Source of the DNA: Colias croceus
Taxonomy: Eukaryota > Arthropoda > Insecta > Lepidoptera > Pieridae
Direction: 5' to 3'
DNA: 64,000 nt
Assembly (NCBI RefSeq): GCF_905220415.1
Contig: NC_059548.1
Coordinates: forward strand, 6,822,501-6,886,500
The notes under the pieces were generated by a model. It was given only the letters and a program-made list of their open reading frames with translations, had not been told where the DNA came from and did not search any database. Position numbers and translations under genes: made by a program. Below, piece after piece: positions 22,201 to 33,676 of the stretch. The first letter of the stretch is position 1, and every line of letters begins with the position of its first letter.

Positions 22201-24915
22201 ACGGATTCAAAACTGGCGTTTTAAATTAATAGATTGGAATAAAAATTTTGCTATTAAAATATTGACGCAATCAATGTTTACTTTTTCAATTTAAATAAAA
22301 ATAACGTTATCGGACGATAAACAAAATATATATCACTTACCAAAGCCGTATGTTACTCGATAATATTCTTTGGTAAATGGGTCACAATCGATAAGTACAA
22401 CTTTTCGCCCGAAAACATTTATCACAGCGCCAATGCTGAGATCAGCCGGAGTGTATGATGGACACTTTGGACCACCAGTCATTTCAATGTGCGATGGTAT
22501 TTTCTGGAAACAAATCATTTTTAGAAATATTAAGAAATACATATTACACAAATTGTCTTAAAAAAGCGCTCTTCTTATATCGTTGAGGAAAGTTTTTATT
22601 CTTACACGTGGAAGCCGCATCCTTTTCAAAAACATGGGTCCAGCTTCCATTCCCGAATTCGGAGGCAGTACTTCTTTTATTTCCATTGTATCATCTGCTA
22701 AAAAGTAATGTATCTCCAAAAGGTGAATAATACCAAATTCAGTTTCTCTATCATCCCAATATCCATGGAATCTAAAAGATATCATATTTTAATATCGTTA
22801 TAAATTTATTAGTTATTTAAACTTAATTTATTAGTTATTTGACAATATCTTTTATCCATACTTAATATTATAAATGCAAACGTAACTCTATCTGTCTGTC
22901 TGTTACTCAATCACGCCTAAACTACTGAACCAATTTTCATGAAATTTGGTATGGAGATATTTTGATACCCGAGAGAGGACATAGGCTACTTTTTATCCCG
23001 GGAAAATGACGCAATCCCGGAAATCCCACGGGAACGGGAACTATACGGGCTTTTCTTTGACTGCGCGGGCGAAGCCGTGGGCGGAAACCCAGTAATAATT
23101 AATACATATTTCTATTTAGTAAATATAATAATATTTCTATTAGTATATTCTAGTAATAAATAATTTTATATGATTAGGTATTTATTACCTTAAGACTTGT
23201 CTATCAAAATCCAGAAACTGTCGGAAAGGTCTATGTTTTGGAGGTTTGGCTGTGTTTGGCGCTCTCTAAAAGCATAAAATAAATTAAGGAACGATTTTTT
23301 TACATGATACATTAAATTATTTACTCACTAACTACTCGTACCTCAATAGCATCTGGCCAAGGTATTGGATCAGGAACGTTTATACCCAAGCGGTTCATGA
23401 ACACGCGAGTGAAGTTATCACAATTTACTATCTGCAATTGGTATAAGGAAATAAAAAAATATATTGAAAAGTTAGTAGATACAATTTACATTTACAATTA
23501 AATATCAACAATACATTTAAACGTATTCGAAAATACTGACCTTAAATACTTTTCCAAAGAACGTTACTTCACGACCAATATTTAAATCAAGTACATCGTA
23601 ATAAACATCGTAAGAAAAAGGCAATCGAATTCTTTGACGACTTATAAGAGTACCTAAAATGGAATAACAGTGCTAATAAATTTCGATTAAAAATTAAGAA
23701 ATAAATATTTATTTAAATTCTTACCTTGTGATAATCCACTGTTTTCTGTTCTAGGTTCCATAACTTTAATAGTACCGTCTTCTAAGAAGAAAAAAATCTC
23801 AACTTTTCGTAGAATATGAGAAGCAGAACGCATTTCGTGTAGAGATTGTTGAAAATATGCTTGGAATCGTAATATCTATAGATTTATAAAAACAGAATAA
23901 TATGTGTGTAATTAACAACATATAATATGTTTATCACAATGTTTATATAGGCGAAATCAATTACCCCCTAATCTTCAAAATTTCAAAAACGGTTATAGTA
24001 GATAACAAATACAATATATTTTATTAACATAATATTTCTTTTTTTTATTGATATATAATTTTCAATGAAAGTTTTGCGTATTATTACTTACGCAATATTT
24101 ATTAATTTAAATTTGTAAGTACTTTAAAATTTAAGCTTACATTTTTGTCATACATTATCCATGTTGGTAAATCTGGCGCCTGTTTCCGACAATACAGAGA
24201 AGGCACTCTATTTCCAGCCTCAGCTTTATCCACCAACATGTTCACTTTACCAATCGTTGTGAACACAGGGCGAACGCCGAAATTCTTCTTTCCTATCTGT
24301 TGAAATATAGAAAAAAAAATATTTCGTAGCGTTGGCACTTGGCAGTGGGTATGGGTTTTTTTGAAACAGCGAATATATTGTGTTTTGGAATTTTATCGCA
24401 AACAAAATCGATAACAATAATTAGTCTCGCCAAGATTCTTTATATTTTAGCCACCAAAATTTATTTATTTAAAGTGACCAAGTAAATTATCATCATCATG
24501 TTCCCACTGCAGGGACACAGGCCACACAGGAGGATTCAAGCCAACCCCCCCGGTGGCCAAGTGCGGGCTGGCAGATATCACGTCATGTTGTCAAACTTTT
24601 GGTTCTTCGACAAGTCGGTTTCCTCACTATGATTTCTTTCACCGTATAAGCAGTGATGATGTTATCCACATGCGCAGATAAATTGAAAGATCAATTTATT
24701 TCTGACACGCTCTCCTGGTCCCAAACCCCCGACTTATCGATTTAAATTCCGAAGTCACTGAGCCACTACTGCTCAAAGGATCTTAGTTATGATCTAAGTA
24801 TGATAATTTCTTGTAAGTAGACAAATTATATTACATACATATACCAAAGTCTACATACCATAGGATTAGTTCCATATCCTGGCAAAAGAGGTAATCGAGG
24901 ATTTCGTACAGACAT
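19265..24915 (-). CDS. EF-hand domain (DM10) protein, EFHC1/EFHC2 family
   Basis: A ciliary and flagellar doublet-microtubule protein of the EFHC/Rib72 family. Sixteen exons, in transcript order: 24859-24915, 24141-24296, 23725-23875, 23541-23653, 23342-23431, 23189-23265, 22606-22771, 22341-22503, 21910-22093, 21571-21721, 21320-21508, 20773-20918, 20572-20688, 20013-20192, 19617-19758, 19265-19375. They sum to 2193 nt: 730 aa plus stop, phase kept throughout, close to the usual vertebrate length. The start MSVRNPRLPLLPGYG matches the family's LPLLPG opening. Three DM10 domains: about residues 70-165, 205-315 (HYFLADDTMEIKEVLP; INVFGRKVVLIDCDPFTKEYY) and 385-495. The linker PPWNGYGSYDDS…PKPPHKDF is typical. 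The C-terminal part is EF-hand-like but its loops look degenerate (DANGLGVLPAPR lacks the final Glu). Donor of exon 14 (GTTAGT) is weak. LINE-type fragments lie in introns 1 and 11. An insect may hold two paralogues, so no symbol is given. Confidence 0.9.
21085..21305 (+). repeat. LINE 3'-end fragment in an EFHC intron
   Basis: Lies in the intron between exons at 20773-20918 and 21320-21508. In shifting frames it reads KRWREELTNL and SWKRLEEAFAQQ, the end of a non-LTR retrotransposon ORF2 common in Lepidoptera, then a tail of ATACA repeats at about 21289-21302. Frameshifts and a stop show it is dead. Confidence 0.65.
22862..23092 (+). repeat. Interspersed repeat in an EFHC intron
   Basis: Starts TTAATATTATAAATGCAAAC, then a TCTG run, TACTCAATCACGCCTAAACT, GGACATAGGCTACTTTTTAT and a GC-rich end (GCGGGCGAAGCCGTGGGCGG). 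A close relative lies at 55820-55994, also on the plus strand. The CTAG end has decayed here. Confidence 0.65.
24484..24790. repeat. Interspersed repeat fragment in EFHC intron 1
   Basis: ATCATCATCATGTTCCCACT…GGACACAGGCC and the region up to CACTGAGCCACTACTGCTC resemble a very common lepidopteran retroelement tail. It lies between exon 1 (24859-24915) and exon 2 (24141-24296) of the EFHC gene. Family assignment is from general familiarity only. Confidence 0.45.
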
Positions 24916-25246
24916 TTTATTGATTTAAATTGAACTTAGCAAAAGATAAAATTTAAACTTGACTTCGAAATTATTATAATAACACTCAACAAAACAAGTC
25001 GGGTAACTATAGAAACGAATTAAAAAAAATCAGCAAAACAGCAATAATCACAGCAATAATAATAGAAATCTGTAATAGAACTTTTCTGTGGTAAATAATG
25101 AATTTTTCATACTTATTAAAATAAGATGTGAATGGAAAATTCTATAAATTCTACGCGCATAATTTTATAATTTTTATATTTACATTTAAATCTTGTGCTT
25201 TCTTTATGTTATCGATTGATAGAACAACTTTTGTTCTATTGATATT

Positions 25247-25254
25247 GCTGAGTG
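25247..25254 (+). repeat. Target-site duplication of copy A (left)
   Basis: GCTGAGTG, identical to 26420-26427 on the other side of the transposon. Confidence 0.8.
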
Positions 25255-26419
25255 CTTAGATTACAAAATAAAGTACAGATGGAGCATGACAACCGCCCGT
25301 CGCCCTTGTCAAAGAAAATACGAAATCAAAAATAAATACGTCGCTGCACCAGTGCTATAGCCACGCTATAGCGCATATTATAGTGTCATGCAGTACGTCA
25401 AAAAGGGTTTGCAATTTTAGTAAAAAAATGCCGTCTTGTGATAATAAAACGCTGTAAAATTTGTTCCCGAAAACAAAAAAAAAGATAAAACATCGTTTCA
25501 CAGGTTTTCTGTAGATTATTTGGCTGATTTATTTCTTTAATACGAATAATAATTTTACAGATATGAAGGAATACAAAACTTCAACGTATGTTGCCAGTAT
25601 TTTGAAAATGAATTTGCCATTTTTATTGGTAAAACGGTAAAATGGTTAAAGGATCTTCAGGGTAATGCTGTTGGATTTTTCGATCGTGAATGTGATTATT
25701 TGTATAGTGCACTAAAGGTTCATGATAATTATTAGATTATTTTAATAAGCATAATACATTATTTTGTTACTTTTATAAAGTTTAAAAACGTCATAGTCGT
25801 TTTCGCTAGCGATTTAATTTATGTGAACTCCATGATGGATATGATGAAAATAAAGTGTCCCGTATTCTCGACTAAAAACTACCGCTATTCGTATTCATAT
25901 ATTATGAAAAATAAAAAATAATATAATTATAGTTAATATTGAAACTTGTTTTATGTAATTTATTTAATAAAAAATTGAATACAATTTTTTTGTCCATATA
26001 TAACTTTAGTAGGCAGGTACTTTATGTAATAAAAGAATTTAAATACAAATTAAAACTTGACTTCTCATTTATGTATACAGCCTACGTCACTACCGCCACT
26101 GACATAATAATTCAGATCATTGCAATGAAAATTGAAACCTCACAACTCAAAATCGGTCCAACGGTTTATACTGCAGGGCGTGTCAAAGAGATATTATACA
26201 TACATCCATAAACTCGAAAAACATAACCCTCTTTTTTGCGTAGTCGGGGAAACATTTGGGAAATTTTTCAATATCTGGCAACATTACACGCTCACAGAAG
26301 CACCGTGTACGTACAGTGCAGCGGTGAAATGACAGCACACATAGCTTTATTGAAAATGACGATAAATTATTCGGTTTAGTTCGGCAACGCTCCATCTGTC
26401 TTTTATTTTGTAATCTAAG
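25255..26419 (+). mobile_element. DNA transposon with CTTAGATTAC ends (copy A), 8-bp TSD
   Basis: Inverted ends CTTAGATTACAAAATAAA…TTTATTTTGTAATCTAAG, extending through CAGATGGAGC / GCTCCATCTG. The 8-bp target duplication GCTGAGTG is exact at 25247-25254 and 26420-26427. Inside, a degraded reading frame includes FNVCCQYFENEFAIF and VKWLKDL (about 25575-25735) and matches copy B at 49.56-51.13 kb in opposite orientation. An 8-bp TSD fits hAT or P-like transposases; the terminal bases do not decide between them. It sits between the divergent EFHC and CCZ1 genes. Confidence 0.8.
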
Positions 26420-26777
26420 GCTGAGTGCTACTCGCTATAGTCAGATCTTGATGGGACCACTAATTCATCAATTAAATAAATAATAATAGGTAATTCCTGT
26501 GGGTAATTCATATTCAAAATAAGTTCAAAATTAAAAAAATATTTTTTTCAAAATTGTCAAGGATGTCAAATCTATTCGTTCCACAGACAACTAGAATTTT
26601 TCAATTTCAACTGACGTCTGACTCTTGACATACTACTGTCAAATGTCATTTATCAATAGTCAAAAATCAAAACAAAAACAATTTCTGAAAATTAAACCTC
26701 TAATAAAATTTTATGAATTGAATTGTATTTGTATTAGTAACTGTTTTATGTGAAGCATATACAAAAAGATAATAATT

Positions 26778-29700
26778 ATGATTGATGTTAAAAACAAAAT
26801 ACATTCTTTCTTTATTTTTAATTCTAACTTTGGACCTAAGGAAGGAGATGTAAGTTAATTAAAACAAAATATCTATTTAAATGTATGTTCTATCTAAATT
26901 CCATTCTTTTTACAGGAACTGAAAAGAATTCTATTTTTTTATCCAAATCAAATGAGTGCTGATGCTCGCAAAACTCAAGTTGGATTATGTGAGGCTGTTG
27001 TAAAATTTATGACGTGAGTACGTCTTGTTGTTGTGAGGGATGTAGTTCTATATTTTAAATGATAAGATATTTTTTATTTGCTTCAAGTTTTGAAATCCTC
27101 TATTATAAAGTAAACGATTTACCTGAAATACTTCATCATGTGTATGTCAATACAATACAACATATCCAACATCATTTCTTTATAGCACATTTTCCTCCGA
27201 ACCATGTGAAGCTTTGCAGACTCAATCTAAAAGATATATATTTTACCAACCTGAGAAAGATTTTTGGATGGTTCTGGTAAGTTATTAGCAAATGTGGTTA
27301 GTCATAAGTATTAGAAAGTCAATTTATTATAGCTTTTTGAATGATTACAGGTTGTTCGAATACCTTATGCTACAAAAAGTACTGGAGAAAGTAAAGATGT
27401 TGTAAGTAGAAGAATATTGTTTTTAATTTTTGTAATTAAATAAGACTATAATTATATTAAAACTACCATTAAAATACAGGTGGAACCATCAATAATGAAA
27501 GACTTTCTGATATCATCATACAAAATGTTCCGTATGTTTGTTGGATTATATAGTCAAATAACACCTGAAGAAACCTATAATATATGTGAAACATTTTTCA
27601 CCCCGGTAAGATAAAAATTTCTGTGGAAATTTTGATTTGATTAAGCTTGTTTTTGCCTTCAACTAATTAAAAATATATATTTTCAGATACTTATCCAATA
27701 TGTTCTCATGTTTAATGTACTTTAAACTAATTTATTTTCAGTACATATCAAGTAGAGATATTTCAAATGATATAAGCAATGTTATTCAAGGTATTAGTTA
27801 CTTACCACTTGAGAAGAATTCATTCTTTAGTGTTATATGCTTCATAGATTTGCTTGAAGTGAACTACCCTGAGTTTAAATGTGTATCTTTTGTCTACAAT
27901 GACCAACTTATCTGGTAAGAATACTTCAAATATTTATTTTAACCATTTTTAAAATATAATTTATAATGTAACAGATATTCAAACATCCCATCTATTGATT
28001 TCATATCTTACAGGAATGGCCTTTGCAAGGATGACATGCTTACTCTTTATCAATATTTAGTGCATAACTTACTTCCTAAACAAGTGGAAAAAGAAATACA
28101 AGGTGGAGCTGTAACAGCTGCAGAGAGGCATGGTCGCTTTATCAGCCCACCAGATGGCATTAAAACTGAAGAAGATTTACAAAAACTTAGCAAGGTTTAT
28201 ATGATGCGAGAGGATGACACTGATACACAACAGTATTATCTCATTATATACAGGACTTTGAGTGCTACAATTTGTTTGACTGTAGATGGTAAATTTTTTT
28301 CTATAAAAATGTTCTAAGAAGCATCAATTTCGAGTTGTTCAGAAAATAGTGCTCCTGACTGAGCAGTTTAATATATTAAGAATAGATTAACATTTTAATT
28401 TTGTTTCAGTAAATACAAGTCTCAACTTATCTACATTCAGAGCATTGGATGCATTTATTGGGCCACAACTGTCCACAATTGCATCATCCATAAGTGAACA
28501 GTGTACAATACATGCATTACAAAATGCTCAAATATCACCTTCTGATCACAAGTTTTTGTACTTCAACAGACTGAACTTAGCGTTAAAAACATCTGTAAGT
28601 AATTAATATGTTGAGTACTAAAATTATGTGATTCATTATCTATACTAATAGTATAAATCTGAAGAGTTTGTTTGTTTTTGAATGCACTAATCTCGGGAAC
28701 TACTGGTCCGATTTGAAAAATTCTTTCGGTGTTAGATAGCCCATTTATCGAGGAAGGTTATAGGCTATATTTCATCACGCTACGGGCAGCAGGAGTGGAG
28801 CCACGGGGGTGAAACCGCGCGGAGCAGCTAGTTTAATATAAAATTTAGGATGATCAAGAATTTTACAATATTCTAATTCTTTTATTAAGACTTCCCTATG
28901 AAGTAAAAGAAATGATTCATAATATTTTTGCCATTTATTCTAGACACCTCCAAATTGCATGACACCATCAACAGCAGTTAGACCAGAAGTTTTAAGCATT
29001 ATAGCCAAAATACATGCAGATCAGGAAAGGTAAAATATTGATGCGCATTATATTGATAAAATTGATGTGTATATCATTATTTGAAACATTATAAGATTTG
29101 AAATTTATTTTTTCACAGCTTAGGAAAATATGGTGAAATAATAATAAAAACTCCAGATGAGTATTGGATCACAGGAAAATCATCAAATGACAGAGAATTT
29201 TATGTTGTTATGCAGAAAAATGCTAATTTGAAAGAAGTAGCAGGTAAGAAATAATAAATATGTAATTTTAAACATAATTTATACACTCACCGGCACGGAA
29301 TCTTGGCCACTGCAAATTTTTGCGTAAAATAACACTATTTCTTTTCTACTACATAATTCAATAAAAATTTAATCAAAACTAGTTACTTTAATGTTTTTAC
29401 TAACTTTTAGTAATAATTGGAAGTTAATAAGAAGTACTACCGAGTAGATATGAATTAAACAAGAATTTACGCTTTTCCTGTGAAATTTAAATGATTTCTT
29501 AAAAAATGCTAAAAAATTAGAAAGAACGTTTCCATAAAAAAATTGAACCTTTCAATAAAGGGTGTTTCCTTCTCTTGCCTTAAACACTGTTTGCATCCAG
29601 TCTGGCATACTCTAGAAGACATTTTTGGAGACCACTTGAGCTATAGTGTACCAAACGGCCCCAGCTGTATTTCTAAGCTCATCTAACATTAGTGCTGGGT

Positions 29701-30971
29701 TGGAATCGAACTTTATGTTTCTTTTAAGCATGTCCCAGATGTGTTCTATTGGATTAAGATCCGGGCTACGAGCTGGCCACTACAATTTTTCAATAATAAC
29801 CTCTTGAAGGTACTCTTATACGTATCGTATGACACGCGGACGTGCGTTATAGTGTATAAGTAGCAAATTTTCTTCACTGATAAACCTGTAATAGGGCTGA
29901 ACATGTTCCTGGAGAATTTCCTCCATGTACCTGATCAAATTTAAGCCATTATCTACGATAAATAACTCCGTGCGAGCATCGGAACTTATACCTCCCCATA
30001 CCATTATTGACCCTCCATGAAAAATCGCATTTTGAGTGTGGTGATGTGTGAAAACCTCTCTTCTCGTCTCCTCTATACTGACTGTTGGCTATCAGAAGCT
30101 CGTAAAGTGCCTTAGCAGCCATCTGTGAACACCCCACGAGCGCACTGGCTGTGGGTCCAGTTTTCATGTTCTCGTGCAAAACGAAGACGTGCTTCTCTGT
30201 GATGTCTGAGGAGTTCTGGACGGCGTGCTGGTCTGCAAACCTTCAAATTAACTTCTTTCATTAGTCTTCTTTCCGATTGCTCACTCACATTTATTATCCT
30301 GGTGTTTTAGAGCCGGTGGCGTATCCTAAAAACTGTCAGAAAGCCATTTCTGAGTATCTCTCGAACAATAAACGGGTCTTCTCGAGCTGATGTGCACCTC
30401 ACACCTTCATTTCCTGATCTGCACATGTGGCTGCCAGTCTCCTGGTATCTTCTCCATGCATAGTGCATCGCTGAACGAGGTACATACTGTACATTAGGTA
30501 CTTTACGTTGCGGCAGTTATTGGTCTATCATTGTGATGGCCTGAGTAGGTTGTTCAGATGTTAATGGCATTTTTTATTGTTTGTTATGATCATTGACTAC
30601 AGTACAACAATAACAATATCTTAAAATGGCATAAATGATATAAAAAAAAGTTTAAAACGAACAATTCGTAACTTCGGCTTAACCGCACATATCACAAATT
30701 TCGAGTAACTCTTAAAAAGTGGTAAAAGATTATTCTCAAACTCAATGATTTCTTACCATAAAATTAAACAAATAATATGTTAACATATCTGCATACAAAA
30801 AAATCGTGAAAAACACTTCAAACTTTTTTTATCGGCAAATTTGTAAGTGGCCAAGATTCCGTGCCGGTGAGTGTATAATTTATTGAGTAACAATTATTTA
30901 CATTGCTTTCAGATGAAGTGAAAAGAATATGTGAAACTCAAATGAAAGGTATTTTCTTTTACCCAATGTAA
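26778..30971 (+). CDS. Ccz1: Vacuolar fusion protein CCZ1
   Basis: CCZ1 pairs with MON1 to form the exchange factor that activates Rab7 on late endosomes and autophagosomes. Eleven exons: 26778-26849, 26916-27013, 27186-27276, 27351-27401, 27480-27605, 27742-27914, 28014-28288, 28410-28594, 28944-29029, 29119-29243, 30913-30971. They sum to 1341 nt (446 aa plus stop) with every junction in phase; vertebrate CCZ1 is slightly longer. Seen in the sequence: an N-terminal longin-type stretch (HSFFIFNSNFGPKEGDELKR; ILFFYPNQ; ARKTQVGLCEAVVKFM), the middle block WNGLCKDDMLTLYQYLV, and a C-terminal longin-like part ending KRICETQMKGIFFYPM. A dead Tc1-like transposon fills the last intron and a CTAG-ended repeat lies in intron 8. 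AATAAA follows at 31036-31041, tail-to-tail with RFT1. Confidence 0.93.
28648..28831 (+). repeat. CTAG-ended interspersed repeat in a CCZ1 intron
   Basis: Starts ATACTAATAGTATAAATCTG, contains CTCGGGAACTACTGGTCCGA and ends in a GC-rich stretch (GTGAAACCGCGCGGAGCAG) with CTAG at 28828-28831. It lies wholly within the intron between 28594 and 28944. Confidence 0.65.
29284..30873 (-). mobile_element. Tc1-like transposon in the last CCZ1 intron
   Basis: Terminal inverted repeats CACTCACCGGCACGGAATCT…AGATTCCGTGCCGGTGAGTG (extending through TGGCCAC) are flanked by TA on both sides (29282-29283 and 30874-30875). The element is 1590 bp, a normal length for Tc1 elements. The transposase lies on the minus strand and is broken. 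It is spliced out with the intron, so CCZ1 coding is not disturbed. Confidence 0.92.
29570..30180 (-). pseudogene. Broken Tc1-family transposase
   Basis: Minus-strand pieces in different frames: an upstream part (30179-29949), then MVWGGISSDARTELFIVDNG (30004 down), then, after a stop at 29816 and a frame change, SPDLNPIEHIWDMLKR near 29760-29715, the canonical block around the third catalytic acidic residue of the DD34E group. In the second catalytic block the sequence reads HYNARP where the family has HDNARP, so the Asp is replaced by Tyr. With stops and frameshifts the protein cannot be active. Confidence 0.88.
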
Positions 30972-31200
30972 ATAAGAAAGGGTGCATTTATTACATTAAA
31001 TTCAATAATCATGTACAGATTATGTTAAAATTTTAAATAAATCTATGTTATATTACTATTTAATTAACTTTTATTAACTCTCTTTTAGATTTACACTACT
31101 TAAAAGTAGACACTTTATTTTAAATATTACCCTTTTGCATACAAATTACATTTGGTAGGTATACATAATAACAGGCTTATAATAGTTTGATAACCGAATG

Positions 31201-32880
31201 CTAGTCTTGTGAAACCTTTACATCTTCTTTTTTGAAAATCTTTCTATATGTTTTGACAATAAGTTCTCTGTTCTCATATCCCCATGCAATCAACACGCAG
31301 ATAAAACATAAAATGCCTATTGCTAAATGAGCTAGCATGTTTGTTTTAAATAGTTTATCTTCAGATAATTTACAAATAATTCCTGCAATAGTTAAAGTAA
31401 CTATAAAAAATTTACCAACATATAGCCCTCTTAAAGGCCTATAATCAGTATCTTTATATTTTTCATTTATGAAATGTATACTATGGATTATCCTTGCTAA
31501 CATATTAATACAGTTAGATATTATAAAACCAACAGGACCTAAAATATAAGTAAGAATATAAGATAAAAGTAAAAAACTTATGGAGAAAAATACCATTAAA
31601 TAATTGTAACTATTTAGTTGCCCACTGGTCATAGTAGCAAAAGTGTAGCATTCAGTAATACCATTTATAGCCATTAAAACTATTGCTAAGCAGTGACTCC
31701 TAAGCAGTTGAACTGGCAAACCACTAGCTACGAATGCCTGACCACCATACAATGTGAGTAAAGTGCAAGAATAACTTTGACCAAACACAAGAACAATTAA
31801 TCCTATTGAACTAACTGTTTTGCACACTTGTGATAACACTGTGCATGACTCTTGAATTTTATGCTGATCTTGTTTATGCAAAGGCAGATCCCGATTTAAC
31901 ATTTGAGTAAAATAAAAATAACTACTGTCTTCAATAGGTCTGAAAACAAATCGTGCAGCTAAGCTACCTAAATTATTTACAACATCATAAGTTGCCTGTT
32001 CACTAAAAGACATTACAGGGCTTGCAGACATGACATATTTCTCTCCCTCAGTTAATAACTGTTTCACAACACCCTGCTTAGCAAAGCTCACAGTTAATGT
32101 ACTCAATTTTTTATCAAAGGTATTATTTATTGAACCTAAGTATTTAGGTAAGAAATCTCTGAGAGACTCAAAGTTGAAGTCATCCATATTGCTGTAAAGT
32201 TTCTGTAAAACACTATCTGGAACCAATCTACTTTTAAGGGCTCCTTTAGCATAAAGCGGTTTGCTTTTAATGTACCAATAAAAGAAACAATAATATGCAA
32301 TAACAATCACTGCAATGCTACCAACTTGCGCTATAGAAAATGCTATCAGTGCCATTGATCTATCATAAATAATAATGGATAAAAATAAAATTGTTCGAAC
32401 AAATATATGTAATGTATCCAATACAACCTTTAACTTGACAAAACAGAATAATTGTGCTACAAGTGCCATATTTGCTGAACAAAGTTCCAAGACACAAGAA
32501 AATGCAACACTCCAACAACCAAATGTATACTGTGCTGCAAGTTCTGGATGACCCAAGGGTAAGATGTTCAACCAAATGTACACAAATACTAAAGACAAAC
32601 AACAGCTCATTGGAACTGATAGCCAAGTCTGATTTATTATTTGATTCCATGAACAGTTGTCTTTTTGCCCTAAACATGCTCTGTGAAATGGTTCTCGGCT
32701 TAAAAACAATATAGTACTTTCTAACAATAGGAGTCTAACATTCATTATACCAATAACTTCATGTCCTACATTCCTTATTACCCAGGCATTTATAATGAAT
32801 GTTACACACCTGAAAAATATTTGAAGGATGATATTAAATGATGCATTTTCTAAACTACTCATCAAAAGATTACGCCCCAT
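31201..32880 (-). CDS. Rft1: RFT1-family lipid-linked oligosaccharide translocation protein
   Basis: RFT1 is a multi-pass ER membrane protein needed for the Man5GlcNAc2-PP-dolichol step of N-glycosylation; whether it is the flippase itself is debated. A single uninterrupted ORF of 559 codons, about the family's usual length. Family features: N-terminal ILQIFFRCVTFIINAWVIR, then GIMNVRLLLLESTILFLSRE and FHRACLG, the hallmark opening; roughly a dozen hydrophobic segments follow, with a lysine-rich tail. The chosen ATG gives MGRNLLMSSL, which aligns with the insect family's usual start. There are no introns in 1.68 kb, in contrast to its neighbours. The start codon is only 24 bases downstream of the LAMTOR4 stop on the same strand. 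A minus-strand AATAAA lies at 31114-31119. Confidence 0.93.
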   Translation of the reverse strand: MGRNLLMSSLENASFNIILQIFFRCVTFIINAWVIRNVGHEVIGIMNVRLLLLESTILFLSREPFHRACLGQKDNCSWNQIINQTWLSVPMSCCLSLVFVYIWLNILPLGHPELAAQYTFGCWSVAFSCVLELCSANMALVAQLFCFVKLKVVLDTLHIFVRTILFLSIIIYDRSMALIAFSIAQVGSIAVIVIAYYCFFYWYIKSKPLYAKGALKSRLVPDSVLQKLYSNMDDFNFESLRDFLPKYLGSINNTFDKKLSTLTVSFAKQGVVKQLLTEGEKYVMSASPVMSFSEQATYDVVNNLGSLAARFVFRPIEDSSYFYFTQMLNRDLPLHKQDQHKIQESCTVLSQVCKTVSSIGLIVLVFGQSYSCTLLTLYGGQAFVASGLPVQLLRSHCLAIVLMAINGITECYTFATMTSGQLNSYNYLMVFFSISFLLLSYILTYILGPVGFIISNCINMLARIIHSIHFINEKYKDTDYRPLRGLYVGKFFIVTLTIAGIICKLSEDKLFKTNMLAHLAIGILCFICVLIAWGYENRELIVKTYRKIFKKEDVKVSQD

Positions 32881-32904
32881 TTTTTGGATTATTATAATGC
32901 CAAT

Positions 32905-33372
32905 TTATACATTGACAGCAATTCCTTCAGAAGCAGGTGCTTGTATGCTGCGCTTTACCACATGTATCTTCTTATTAGACAAGCATATGACAAACCAATG
33001 ATCTTCATATGCTATAGATATTTTCTTGAATGGTTCATTTGGTCCAAAGGCTATAGGATCCACACTAAAAATATAATAAAAGTTACAGTTAGCTGTTCGC
33101 ACACTCCACGCAATCAATGTATCGTCACAAAAAAATATTTATTACCTATTGGATAAACTGATAAGATCAGTAACAATCGTAGCAACACGTTCGTCGTTTT
33201 CAAGTTCGCCGCCAGATTCAAGTACCGCCCCGTCCTCTGTTAATATCAAATAACCAAGTTTGTCTGGAATTTTTTCCATTATAGCTGAAATTAGGATACT
33301 TGACTTGACTATAATTAATATTTTTAAATAATATAGATTTTATGTTATTTCCTTACCTTCTACAAAACTCAT
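32905..33372 (-). CDS. Lamtor4: Ragulator complex protein LAMTOR4
   Basis: LAMTOR4 is a small roadblock-type subunit of Ragulator, which anchors Rag GTPases and mTORC1 on lysosomes. Three exons: 33357-33372, 33146-33284, 32905-33064, giving 315 nt: 104 aa plus stop, near the usual 99 or so. The match is clear: MEKIPDKLGYLILTEDGAVL, then SGGELENDERVATIVTDLIS, then FKKISIAYEDHWFVICLS and KIHVVKRS. The first exon carries only 16 coding bases. The start MSFVEAIMEK is the only ATG in frame with a good donor; the internal Met at MEKIP is an alternative. There is no AATAAA on the minus strand before the RFT1 ATG. Confidence 0.93.
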
Positions 33373-33676
33373 TCGTATTGAACAAAAACTTAAGATTCTA
33401 TCATGTAACAAGTTTAATTAGATAAAACGTTTTAAACAATAATTTGTGATTATAACATGTAAAAATTTAGCTGAAATAGAAATATCGAATGACCTAATAC
33501 TTATTAAAATAATTACTATAATGTAAATTGTAATGTAGTGGAAGTATCGAAATATTTATCGAATTGTCAAATCACTCAAATGTAGTACCTACCTACCTAT
33601 GTACCTAGGTAGGTAGCTGCTGTAGGTAGCACTCAGTTTTTGACAGCTGTTTCATTATTTTATATTATGTGCAAGA

